64,000 nucleotides of DNA from Siphonodentalium dalli (Eukaryota > Mollusca > Scaphopoda > Gadilida > Siphonodentaliidae): positions 175,605,692 through 175,669,691 of the forward strand of contig CP136061.1 in assembly GCA_032622095.1 (NCBI GenBank), given 5' to 3'. Positions 47,441 through 58,099 of this stretch are shown piece by piece. How positions within the stretch are numbered: the first letter of the stretch is position 1; every line of letters starts with the position of its first letter. The translations under genes were made by a program, and so were the position numbers. The notes below the pieces were generated by a model. That model searched no databases, was not told where the DNA came from, and worked only from the letters and a program-made list of their open reading frames with translations.

Positions 47441-48439
47441 TTAACAACATAATTTATTTTGGTACTAATCCAGGCAATCCCCGTGCCCACAATATTGGGC
47501 TGAATTGTGGACGTGTAACTGAAGAGAAAATCGAAAGTGTTGTCAAACTTTTTGATCAAAACTTTATTGAATTCTCAAAATTGCTCACTCAGTGTATTAA
47601 AATAAAATATTATTCATATGATCTTGTGATGAATGAGGGAAAAAATCAAATCAAATGACAGTTTTATTTGAGAACATTTCTAGGGCCAAAAGAGTTTTAT
47701 CAAATATATATTTCAATTTTTTATCACGTTCACTTTGGAACAGTCTATTGCTACTGTTGAAGGGATACTACCTTTATGAAACCATTTCTTTTTATGTTTC
47801 CTTCAGAGCGTTTCTATGATATATGTGCTGTATGAATAATATGCAAAAAGAATTCAATGGACAATTTAATAACTTGGAATCAAAACTTGAAACGTGTAGA
47901 GTTTTAATTCTTTTAAACAAGCTTCCACCCCAATAAAAATATGCTTACGAAGGAGGCTGTGGACGAATCCAAAAGTAATGACAACAAATAGAACCGGAAA
48001 CATAAACAAAACAGCATGCTCGATTCGTCGATTATCAAAACAGACATAGGCCTAATTGTTCTTGAAATAAATGGGTAAATTATCGGAAAGTTGGTAATAC
48101 GCTTTCACGTACATTACGTACATTACTTTCGGAAAGTTTTCGGGAAATTTTCGGGAAATCAGTGTGTTATCGGAATATTTAGATGCGGTATCGGAATATT
48201 TTCGGGAAATGGTGACCGCTCTATCGGAATCTATCGGGAAATTTAGAAGATAGTTTTGAGTTATCGGAATCCTATCGGGATATCTATCGGGATCCCGATA
48301 GTAGTTTTGAGATGACCCCTTAGATATCTACTTCTTTTAAAGTGATTATGAAAAGTTCTGACTGTTGTGGTCTCCAGAGTCCCAGTCTTATCAGTCTTTG
48401 CAGTCTGGTGAGCGACCCCACAGTCATTGACTGTCTTGT

Positions 48440-49210
48440 TTATTTTAAGACTCTGTGGAGCGACATACGAAAAATCCCGAAAAGGAAAGTCCCCAGTGGT
48501 AAAATCTATATTATTGTAGTGACTACATAGAATAACATTTCATATCAAACATTAATTTGACCATTAATACATCTTTTCAATTGGTAAGCTAATAGGTAGA
48601 ACTGTATCCCTCCATCCAATGTCATAAAATTCGAAATAAAGTTATCGACTGGGATTGGAACCACGAGTGATAGCATTATGTGCAGTATGTTGTTTTATTT
48701 AATGTACAACACACATACGAAGTGACGGGTATGAATTTCCATCCATATTCACTATTAGAAGAGTATGATACAACAAAATGGCGTCCAATATGGCGTCCAA
48801 TTTTAATTGTACCACTTAGCGAACGCACATACAAACAAACTAAAATGGAACGTCCCCTGTGGCATATTGTATATCATTGAAGTGACTACATAGACGATAT
48901 CTCATAGGGTACAGTAGTTTCACCGTTAGTCTATCTTATCAGTTGGAGAATTAGTAAACAAAAACGTAATCAACACCCAGTCACAAACGTCCACATGATG
49001 GCGGCACTTGTGACTATAGTCCAGAATGCAAAGAATTAAGCAAATCGTTCGGAATTACTTTGTGTTGAATACAACGAAGAAACATAAAATGTAAAATTTG
49101 CATCCACATCTGGTCTTAGTAGACAACCAAAATCCAAGATGACGGCCAATATGACGGCTAATTTTAATGCCAACACGCTGCGAACAATGAATACGGAAGT
49201 CGGTCAAAAT
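48440..49210. repeat. Left-arm continuation of F: ~340-bp tandem units
   Basis: After the B2 3' end the sequence TATTTTAAGACT.TGTGGAGCGACATACG continues element F. It is found inverted at 52060 and downward. Two units carry 'ATGGCGTCCAATATGGCG'-like or 'GATGACGGCCAATATGACGG' motifs (48780, 49140). Their mirror images are at 51700-51730 and 51390-51420. Confidence 0.65.
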
Positions 49211-51339
49211 GTATCATACGGCAGTTTGAAGCGATATATTGTTTAGATTGTGTGTTTATATTAGACGTCGATATGTTGTGTTTGAGTGATGGTGGTAAGC
49301 CAAAAATGTTTTCAGATAAAGCTTTGACGTGATTGTTTCAAATTAACTTCCATAATTGGTCGATCAGCTCCGTAAGGAGTTTCGGCTCAGCATCAAACAA
49401 GAAAGCAACACCGCATACCTATGAATATAAGTTGTTCTCGCCATATGTTGCTTGATGTGCATGTTTTTCCGTACATTGATATTTTAGTCCCGACTAATTT
49501 GTGAGTTAAATGGTTGTGAATGTCAATCGGATTCATATATGTTACAAACAGAAGATATTGAGTTTCCGGGCAAGACTAATTAAAATTCAATCTTCTATAT
49601 CTCCGGCGGATATCATATCTGTATTAGTTCTTAGGGATGTGAGTCCTGACTATACATGTATAGCAATCTCTCATGCTAATACATTTTATTGATACATAGG
49701 TCATAGTGCGATAATCTCCATTGAACATGCACATTGGTGTTGCATTTATGATTGCCGTTAGATTATAATCATAATCACGCAACTCACAAGCAAACCAGAA
49801 TGTCACTAAAACGTTTGTTTTATCCACGGTTCTTGTGAGTCTGGTGGCATTTGAAATGGATAAAATGGTAAGTAATGAAAATCTGTAGGCTATTAACACA
49901 ATTGAAATGGCGACAGGAATAGGCAATTCACAATAGACACTCGTCATTAGTCTTGATATATAGATAATCAAATTGTGTTTACGGTTTGGTCTATGGCGAC
50001 TAGGCCATATCACAACATACATTGTATTCTTATGGGTGGCGGAAAGACAGCGCCGATCTTACTGCGGAAGCAATATACTCAGTCCATACATAAGCCACCT
50101 ACCCCCAAACTGGCAGATATTCGAAAGTTGTTTTCACTTAACATGGACCTCATATCAGTGTTACTGATCGGGATTTATAACACCTTTGTCGTCGATCTGG
50201 TGTGTTATGGGGATACACGTAACTGAGTGTAAGTCAATGTGATGTAATCAACTAAAAATCACTGGTGTATAGTGTTGTGTTCTTGTTCACCCAGAATAGT
50301 CATTTTTATTTCTCAAGAAAACCTGGACATGCCATGCTCAAGTGCCCATTGCTGTGAATGCATAGAATCACATTGTATGACTCATTAAATAAAAATATGG
50401 GAATAATAATTGTATTTCTAAGATCTATCTGTCTCTATAAACATCTCGTCACTGGAGTCATGTTTAACCTTTAGTCACTGAACGTTAATTGAATGGTAAG
50501 CCATCAGAGCCATGTAATTTGTATGATTGATAAAAGCAAATGTTGCTCATCTTTATGAAGATAACATATATGTTAATGTTATTCTATTCCAAAATAGTAT
50601 TATTGAAAAGTTAACTTATCGACTATCGGCACCAGAGCAAACCATTTGAACGGTTGTTGAAAACAACTGGCACTTCAACAACAAATCCAGCGCAAAGCAT
50701 CACAAAAGGAAGTCTTTTTTCTGGCTGTTGTACTTCTTCGCAAAATTGAAATGACATCTAAATTATGGGATGCCATCTTGTATTTTGAGATCCATCTTAT
50801 AGCGAGTGTGGTTCTAACATAATTATTACGCACTAAACGATACGATACGATTTATTTGCATAAACACCAATATGCTAACAATACAATTCATAATAAAACA
50901 ATAAACAATTAATAGTAAAAAAAATACATGTGAACACTAAATGACATCTACAACTGCGCATTTGTTGTTTTATTCTTGGTTAGGATTCTCAGAGATACCT
51001 TTGTGCACATTGTTTTAACTTTCGATATGAGGAATGTTGAGTTTTGTGTTTATTATTTCGCAAATTAAAAGATATGTTGATAACAGAACTACTACTTCAT
51101 ATGACTATTGTAATGAAATGAATGTGATGAATCGACACAATATATATACAACTGGAGACGTCATTTGTCCTGATTTCCCGTATTTGTTTTCACGAAGTGT
51201 TATAAATTCGAGACATGACAAAGCTCGTCTGATTTTTTGTTTCTATAGTTGACCACCACATTTTGGTCTCCGTCATCACGCAAACAATAAATTGCCATGT
51301 AATAATGGAAACATACACATAAGTAATAACACATGAGAT
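49211..51339. other. F core, AT-rich, no recognised gene
   Basis: The non-inverted centre of F. A plus-strand frame (49975-50226, 83 codons) includes LMGGGKTAPILLRKQ and KPPTPKLADIRKLFSLN, the second of which looks protein-like, but I cannot tie it to a family. A 132-codon minus frame (49624-50022) and the frames at 51034-51252 look random. If F ever had its own transposase, this is where its remains would be. Confidence 0.35.
50838..50935 (-). mobile_element. Possible LINE 3' tail fragment
   Basis: Read on the minus strand, about 90 bp of AT-rich DNA ends ...TTTATGCAAATAAATCGTATCGTATCG, i.e. a polyadenylation-like AATAAA followed by TATCG repeats. Such tails are common at the 3' ends of invertebrate LINEs. 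There is no coding part; a strongly 5'-truncated copy inserted in the F core is the simplest reading, but the evidence is thin. Confidence 0.3.
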
Positions 51340-53194
51340 GTTTATTTGCCCGCATATCGTACTAGTTGTTTACAAAGTGTTGACATTAAACTTAAATGCC
51401 ATATTGGCCGCCATTATGGCGCAATAGTGGGTGTGACTTCAAACTTTTTGTTTCTTTATCGTATCCAGCACAAATGATATCCAAAATGTATGCTAATTTC
51501 TTCTTGGCCTGTACTACAATCCACAGTGGCCCATTTGTGTGGAAGTTTGTGTCTAATTATTTCATCAATTGATAATAAAGATCAATGCTGAATCTAATGC
51601 TTGATATGAAATGTTCTATGTAGTCAGTATAATTATATATAATATACCACTGGGGACATTTCTTTTCTGAATTTGTTGTATGTCCGTTCACTAAGTCTTG
51701 AATTTAAAATTGGCCGCCATATTGAACGCCATCTTCGATTATGATACTCTTTTAATAACAAATTTGGATGGCAATTTCTCTGGCCAATTTGCATGTGTAT
51801 TCTACATTTAATAAAACAAAATACTGCGCATTATGCGATCATTCGTGGTTCCAATCCCAAGCGACAACTTTGGTTCGAATGTTATGACATTGAACGGCGG
51901 AATAAATTTTTTACTTTTATTTTTCCAATTGATAAGATGTATTATTGGTGAAACTAATGTTTCATATGAAATACTATTCTATATGGTCATTAAAATAATA
52001 TACATTTTACCACTTGGGACGTTCCTTTTCAGGATGTTTCGTATGTCGCTTCACTAAGTCTTAAAATAAAAACTGAATGCCATATTGGACGCCATCTTGG
52101 AGTTTGATACTTATCTAATAGTGAATATGGTTGGAAATTTGCATTTTACACTTGTTATGTGTGTTCTGCACTAAGTAAAAGGAAATACTACGCTCTATTC
52201 TATCATTCTGGGATCCAATCCCCGGCGATGGCTATATATAACATTTTATGATATTGGGGGGGGGGTTAAGTTTTTGCCTAGTATTGCTAAATTTGTAGGG
52301 TCAGGAAAATAAACTTAATACCTCCGGGTAGAAAATTCTCCATTCTTTCCAAACATATATGATAAGATAAGCTCAATCCAGCGTGCTAGTTTTGTACAGA
52401 GTTGACGGGCGACAGTTTCTCTGAATCGTCATGAAGTTTTGACGCATAACGTTACATTCTCAACCATGACGTCGTGAAATCTCAAACAAACCAGAAAAAA
52501 TAACAACGCTCCGATCTAGTATCACCATGTACCCCATAATAACAAATAGAACATTCTGTTTTTGGTGATGTGCTTAACTTTTAACCAATTGTGTATAGCT
52601 GGCTAACCGCTGAAAACAGGCTTATTTTTCGGTAGGTACCTTCACAAATAGTATTGCCATACATAGCTGCCACCAATTCCGGCAAGGCCAAGAATCATTT
52701 TCATAAATGATATATTTACCTTTCAGAAAAAGTTGGTTTCAACTTGTTCTACCAAGGGTAGGGGTATCTCGAAAACTAAGGCCCTTTTTGGATTTGGCCG
52801 CTCCTCTATGACTCATGAATATATAAAGCAAAATAAGCGATAAAACCATAATATGATTTTTTTGTCATGTAGGTGCTGGGTGGGGGGGGGGGGGGGGGAT
52901 GTTGGTTGGTGGAATATCCCAGCCTGGACATTTGAAAGAAAAGAAAAAAATTGAATTAAAAAAAAAAAAATTTCTGGTCAATGAACAGACAATCAAATTC
53001 GTGAAAACAATAATTTTGTCACTTTTTTTTTTTAAATAAAAAAATTATTAATAATTTTTTTTTTTAATTTCAAAAAACGTTTTTCTGGCCATTTCAGAAC
53101 CAAACGATATCAAATGAGTGAAATTATTTTTTAGTCGTACATGGGGGGGGGGGAGATATCCAGGGGGGGGGGGGGAGATATCCTGTTACACCGG
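51340..53194. repeat. F right arm (inverted copy of the left arm)
   Basis: Reading on the minus strand from 53194: TGTTACACCGG terminus, GATATC/poly-G blocks, AT-rich segments, a single unit of the palindromic-array repeat (52805-52930), a ~700-bp block equivalent to 21130-21870, then units with GCCATATTGGACGCCATC (near 52080) and equivalents. It reads straight through the position at which the left arm is split by B1/B2 (52060-52075), so it is the empty site for the composite. Confidence 0.75.
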
Positions 53195-53684
53195 TAATAA
53201 TAATAATTTTTTTTTTAAATAATAAGAAAAAAATTTGTCATTGACACTTTTATTTATTTTAGTTTTATACGATTTAATAATTAGGTGTGATACACAGGTC
53301 AGATCTGATCTTATCTCTGTCCATGTTTGATAAACAAATAACAACTGGGGAGAATGGGTCTCTTTAGAAGTGAATAAATTTTGAACATCTGGCATGTCAA
53401 AAGTAGCTGAGATAGGGATTTATCACTTTTGCTTCCAATGAGTTAACTTAAACGCCTAAACATATCCTCCGAAATCACTAAACCGTTGGATCTCACAGTG
53501 AGAGGTCCTTGGGTGAATCTAGGGACAGAGTTAAGAGATTTAAAACTACTTCTCCCCCACCCCAAATATTTTAATCCTTTCTTAAGACAAATTATTTGAG
53601 CTTTTGATTTCAACTTGGGTACTGATATATGGATTCCTGTGATCATATCTTTGACAAATTATCAGTAAAAGCTAATCGCTATCG
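53195..53684 (+). other. AT-rich sequence right of F (interior of G2)
   Basis: No gene. It contains a solo TGTCATTGACACTTT at 53237-53251, identical to the core of the A-family 3' hairpin but without the AAGTTGAGCTA motif, and 'GTGGATCTCAC'-like phrases. The 3' terminus of G2 follows. Confidence 0.4.
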
Positions 53685-53729
53685 CCAAGGTATGGGTTAA
53701 ACATCTGCCGATCGTGATTGGCCTCTCGT

Positions 53730-54640
53730 TTGAAATGGAAACAGTGGCACCTTATGCTATGCACCTGTTAGACTAATTCACTTTGACCCAATGGTCTCAT
53801 TTTAAAAGTATTTCATTGAATAAAAATAAGTTCTTACGTTAATACATATCACACATATATATTAAACTAAATCCATGACAATATATTCGTGGCATTTGTC
53901 AATGCTAATGAAAAAAATTATTTGGCAGGGAAGTGAGAGGGAAGCACACACATAGTTTTAGTGGCTCCTAGTTTACTCAACATTTACAGTTCCCCTGATG
54001 AATTATACTTGACCCCTATATCGCACTCCTTCACATGTATGATCGAAAGTATCGATAGAGGTTCAAGGTTCACCAAGTTCCCAAAAAGTTTTAGTATACT
54101 GAATAAAAGAATAGGGATAGTCTCTGAAAATCTCAGGGAACATTGTGCAACTTTTTGTCAAGATGACAATCTTTATTGACACTTTCATTATCTCTTCCTT
54201 TCAGGAGAAAAGCCACAAATCATATCGTCCACTTTGTGTTCTGACATTTCGCCTGAATTACATGATAAGTGAACTGGTGCCACTGACTTACCACTTAGTC
54301 AATGTGATACTGCATGCAATTGTATGCATTATCTTTATGAGGTGAGATATAAAAAACTTACAGATATATAAAATATTATTCAGAGGACTATTATAATCAG
54401 CATGTCCAGTGCATGCATCTGCTCATCTATCTGTCGGCGTTGTCTGGATCATAACTTTAACAATATTAATCAGTATTCCATGGGATTTGGTATATAGTTG
54501 ATATTTGAGAACATACAAAGAACAAGTCAATATTTTTGACAGAGTTATCCCCAGTTTTGTCCCTCAAAACATTTCGAAGTACTATTATAATCAGCTCAAC
54601 GAGGACAAAGGGGTGACCTCATGATGGGAGTCATCAGATT
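53730..54640. other. Unassigned AT-rich sequence
   Basis: The plus frame 53961-54179 (72 codons) and its neighbours carry no recognisable domain. From 54410 a diverged monomer-like passage appears (ATCATAACTTTAACAATATT, GGATTTGGTATATAGTTGAT), similar in style to G-family monomers, suggesting an old Helentron-like relic. Confidence 0.35.
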
Positions 54641-54644
54641 AGTC

Positions 54645-54960
54645 AAAAAAACATGGACACCAGCAGCTATCTTGGATTTCAAATTTGAATACATAGGCAC
54701 ACCCTACAGGCCGCATTTATTAGAGGCACACCCTGCAGGCCGCATTTATTAGAGAACTGTTTTGAACATTTACAGGCATGTTTAGGATCATCTCTAGATG
54801 GGAGCTATCAAATTTGAACAATTTTCGTTGAAAAACATCGCCACCGGGCAGCCATCTTGGAGTTTATTCTTTGCACGAATAAATTCTTTTGCACACCCTA
54901 CAGACCACATCCCTCACATGATCGTTACCAAACTTCATATGGATCTTTTGAGGGATCACT
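54645..54960 (+). repeat. Diverged A-type minisatellite monomers
   Basis: Two to three degenerate monomers with AAAACATGGACACCAGCAGC, CTATCTTGGATTTCAAA, GCACACCCTACAGGCCGCAT and GGCAGCCATCTTGGAGTTTA. A 29-bp stretch is duplicated in tandem (54697-54750). Same layout as A monomers but much older. Confidence 0.6.
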
Positions 54961-55254
54961 AGATTAGAGCCATATGTATGGTATGGTATGATAGAGTCAA
55001 TTCCGCCGTTGACTTGTCGGCGCACCCCCATCAGATGGGGTAGAATCCTACAATGTACTATATACAAACACATGTTTTTATATAGTAACGTCACCCTCTA
55101 CATGCGAAGCCACAGTAGACCTGAAATGAGCCTATGACCTGCGCACAGTGGACCTCAAACTTGGATGAGCCTTTGATCTGTGTTGCCGCACATGTAAGCG
55201 TACCCGCCGACGTTGCTGAAACGTCACATTACTGTGTCACACAATCGAATGCTA

Positions 55255-56960
55255 CAATCTATATCTATATTTGCGAATGTCTGTCTGTCTGTCTGTCTGT
55301 CTGTGTTCTATAGGAATTCACAGGGGACCATCTAGATGATGCCAAAGGGGTCTACTAGGAGTAGCTTTTTACGAGAAAGATAATGGTCAGGGTTAGAATT
55401 TTCTAAAGTGACGCCGTTATTGTCAGGGGCAGAAAAGGGGGAGGGGCAGAACAAAAATTTGTCGCCGATTGCCACCAAACTTATATATAATCATCCCCAT
55501 AATATGAGGAATCTAATGGCGTGGTTTAAATATGGCAAAAGTCGCGCCGTTCGCGTCAGGGGTGCCCGGAAGGGGGGGCAGATTTTTTTTTCTGTCGCCG
55601 ATTGCCACGAAACTTACATATAATCATCCCCATTATATGAAGAATCCAACGGTGTGGTTTAAGTATGTCAAAAGTGGCGTCGTTTGAGTCAGGGATGAAC
55701 GGAAGGGGAGAGGGGCACCAAAATTGATAAAACTAATTTTAGCGCCGATTTCCACCAAATTGATATATATTCTTCTTCATGATACAAGGAATCTAATTGT
55801 GCGATTTAACAACGCCAAATTGTTGTTTTTGGGTGAGAGATTGGGAGGGGTGGGCACTAAATTTGACAATAAGTCGCCGATTGCCACCACACTTATACAA
55901 AATCATCCACATGGTATGAGGAGTCTAATGGTGTGGCTTTTATCTGTCAAATGTGGCCTCATTCAAGTCAGGGTTGCATTGAAAGGGACAGGGGCACCAA
56001 AATTGACGCACAATTTTTTTAGCGCCAATTTCCACCAAATTGATACACGTTCTTATCCATGATACGAGGAATCTAATCGTGATTTAAAGACGCCATATTG
56101 GTGCTGTTTGGGTGAGAGATGGAGAGGGGAGGGATTGGCACCAAATTTGATAAAAAAAAATGATGTCACAAGTGGGGCCATTCGAGTCAGTGGTGTATAG
56201 AGATGAGAGGTACACACAAAATTATATCTATATGTTTAGTGCCGATTTCCACCAGATTGATACATATTCTTCTCCGTGATACGAAGAATCTTATCGTGTG
56301 GTTTAGATACACCAAATTGGTGCCCTATGGGTGAGAGATATGGGGACCTTAAATTTGATACGAATTTGTATACTCGCCAATTTTCACCAATTTCATATAT
56401 ATGCATCTCTAATCTCTAATGAGTCTTAGTGTGTGCAGCTTGAGTCCGAAATAGGGACGGAAGGGTCACCAAAACTGATACAAAATATTATTAGTACCAA
56501 TTACCATCAAATTCAGACACGTTCTTCTCAAATGATACAAGAAATAAAATCGTGCTGTCTGTCTGTCTTTTTGTCTGTCTGTGTGCGTTCTATATATAAC
56601 TTCACGCGGTACAATCGAGATGGCACCAAGGCGTTCTGAGAGGGGTAATTTTTTACAAGGAAGATAATGGTGCGGGTTAAAATTTTCTAAAATGACGCTG
56701 TCGGTGGGAGGGGAAATTAAAAAAATATGGTGAAATAGTTTTGTCGCTGATTTCCACCAAACGAATACATAATCACCTTCGCAATATGGCGTTGTTCGAG
56801 TCAGCGTTGCATCAACAATTGATTTAATAAACCAAATTCCACCAAATGCATACACGTTTTTCTCTAATGATATACCATGAATTAAATCACATTTGGTGTC
56901 GTTTGCGTCACGGATGGCGAGCGGATATGCACTATCATTGATAAGATTGCTATTCGCTGA
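55255..56960 (+). repeat. K: minisatellite family with TCTG microsatellites
   Basis: A TGTC/TCTG run at 55278-55302 precedes monomers of roughly 150 bp built from TCGCCGATTGCCACCAAACT, 'CATGATACGAGGAATCTAAT' and 'GTCAGGG.TG...GGAAGGGG' phrases (about 55460, 55600, 55745, 55875, 56030, 56245 and later). A second TCTG run (56558-56582) restarts the series. The layout (microsatellite then monomers) mirrors the A, B and G families. ORFs crossing it are translations of the repeat. Confidence 0.6.
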
Positions 56961-58084
56961 TATCCACATATAAGTTATATACAGTCACAAGGCCATCTCC
57001 ATATCATTTTAAGTAGTTGTCGTTCACATTTCACAATCCCGACATATGGTGACCCACATAAGTCACTTGAACAATGATATCTTCTTAACAGTCATATTTA
57101 TATGGGAATGGCAATCAAGGCATTCACACAATGAGCTAGCAAAAAGAGATAACTAGAAGAAACATTAAACGTATAGTTATCATTCTATTGAAGAGATACA
57201 CATATTCGTGCAAACTGAGAGACCTCGAACCGTCAGAGGATTGCATATATATAATAACAAAATTTAGTCTGTTCCATTCAATACAGTTTCCACAAAAAGT
57301 TACAATTTGTCAAGAGATATGGAAGGCCTGTTCAAAAATAGTGGTCACAGTGTGCAGTCAAATATAGTTTCTTCTGATATACAAGAAAATGCAGTTAGTA
57401 GCACAAGACTTTTCAGGATCCTACCAATACTGACATCTGACAAGGGTTTTATAACAGACTCATCGACTGACATAAACAACTCAAAATCTCGCTCTGTGCC
57501 TGGCACATGTAGCTGATATATATATGCGCAGCAACATTTCGTTTAAACTAAGAATATTTAGCCAATGTATAGCACCATGAACAGAGGAGCACCTGGAAAG
57601 TTCTTTGAAACATCTATATCTTCATGGAGATATGATTGCCAGGTGTCCTCGAGATCTTAGTCCAACCCACTAGATTGATTGATACATCTCAATATTTAAA
57701 ACCCAATTATCATCTTTTATCGTACTAATGTGTTTATGATGTTCATGTATCATATTCTAACGTATAATGTATACGCAGTTGTACATAAATAAATACTTCA
57801 TTATTGGTGGAACGGATTAATCGCGATAAACAGAATGACAATTGACAAGGTGAGTCACTACTTATATTCCATGACTGTAATAACCATATTTTGTGATGCT
57901 ATTTGAATATACAATTTATGAGAAAACGTATAACACTTTAAGCAAGAGCATTCTCTATTCCCAACAAATATCCACAGCATACATTAACCTGGGCAACGCC
58001 GGGTAACCCTGCTAGTGTACTATATATACACACAGTTATGTATATTGAAGAGAGATAACTCTATTACGCCATCACCTGAAATGT
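56961..58084 (+). other. AT-rich sequence with a GC hairpin near its end
   Basis: No gene supported; the plus frame 57307-57516 (69 codons, Ser-rich) has no recognised domain. Near 57990-58016 the sequence GGGCAACGCCGGGTAACCC followed by TGCTAGTG resembles the GC-rich motif that ends many repetitive elements in invertebrates and may be the 3' end of K. That link is a guess. Confidence 0.35.
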
Positions 58085-58099
58085 CTATCAACTTATGCC

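Larger units (their letters stand above)
40468..48319. mobile_element. D2: second PIF/Harbinger-like element, carrying B3
   Basis: The same terminal repeat as D1 (GGGGTCATCTCAAAACT and inverse) and TTA on both sides (40465-40467, 48320-48322). Unlike D1, its subterminal iterons are ATCGGGAAA / TTTCCCGATA and ATCGGAAT (left 40485-40700; right 48070-48300). About 4.4 kb of own DNA remains after removing B3. The interior shows a 475-bp tandem duplication but no recognisable transposase. It sits exactly in the right-hand TTA of element C. Confidence 0.7.
26209..48439 (+). mobile_element. B2: B-family element split by C and D2
   Basis: The 5' part is 26209-29974 and the 3' part 48320-48439. The uninterrupted copy B3 reads AACTCTTTAGATATC at 47216-47230. 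In B2 this is broken at TTA: '...AACTCTTTA' at 29974, then '...TTAGATATC' from 48320. Closely similar to B3 throughout, including the CCTCCCCCACC stretch and the 'TTTGTTTAGGACACATCAC' segment, so the two are recent sister copies. The 3' terminus is as in B1 (GGTGAGCGACCCC, hairpin, CTTGT). Confidence 0.75.
18820..53194. mobile_element. F: foldback-like element, ~7.8 kb of own sequence, with long inverted arms
   Basis: The termini CCGGTGTAACA (18820) and TGTTACACCGG (53184-53194) are mirror images, each flanked by TA. The left arm is 18820-21875 plus 48440 to about 49210. The right arm is 53194 down to about 51340. Arm homology is seen in the poly-C/GATATC ends, AT-rich segments containing TTCTGGCCATTTCAGAACC, a single palindromic-array unit on the right versus about twelve on the left, a ~700-bp block (21130-21870 versus 52080-52800) and ~340-bp tandem units carrying 'ATGGCGTCCAATATGGC'. 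The core (49.2-51.3 kb) encodes nothing recognisable. Class uncertain: TA flanks would fit several DNA-transposon groups. Confidence 0.7.
17809..53729 (+). mobile_element. G2: G-family Helentron-like element, split by a 35-kb insertion stack
   Basis: The 5' hairpin TATGTGTACCCATACC/GGTACACATAG lies at 17809, followed by a TCTG/TCCG microsatellite and monomers matching G1. H is inserted at 18083 and F at 18820. After F, about 530 bp of AT-rich DNA leads to a G-type 3' terminus at 53685-53729 (GGTATGGGTTAAACATC, then GCCGATC-GT-GATTGGC and CTCTCGTT), matching the G1 3' end over about 45 bp. That both ends belong to one copy is inferred: the internal part after F shows little similarity to G1. 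Confidence 0.5.

Noticed and set aside
47401-47658. 85-codon plus ORF after B3 in D2
   Set aside because: Begins in the third, partial copy of the 475-bp repeat; composition plausible but no recognised motif. Could be a D2 relic; too weak to call.
49624-50022. 132-codon minus-strand ORF in the F core
   Set aside because: No domain, random-looking composition, overlapping open frames on the other strand.
18820-53194. A giant virus-like transposon (Polinton/Maverick) because of size and inverted ends
   Set aside because: No integrase, polymerase B, ATPase, protease or capsid frames; most of the length is later insertions.
56466-56969. 167-codon minus-strand ORF
   Set aside because: It runs across K monomers and a TCTG microsatellite (THTDRQKDRQTARF), so it is repeat-derived.
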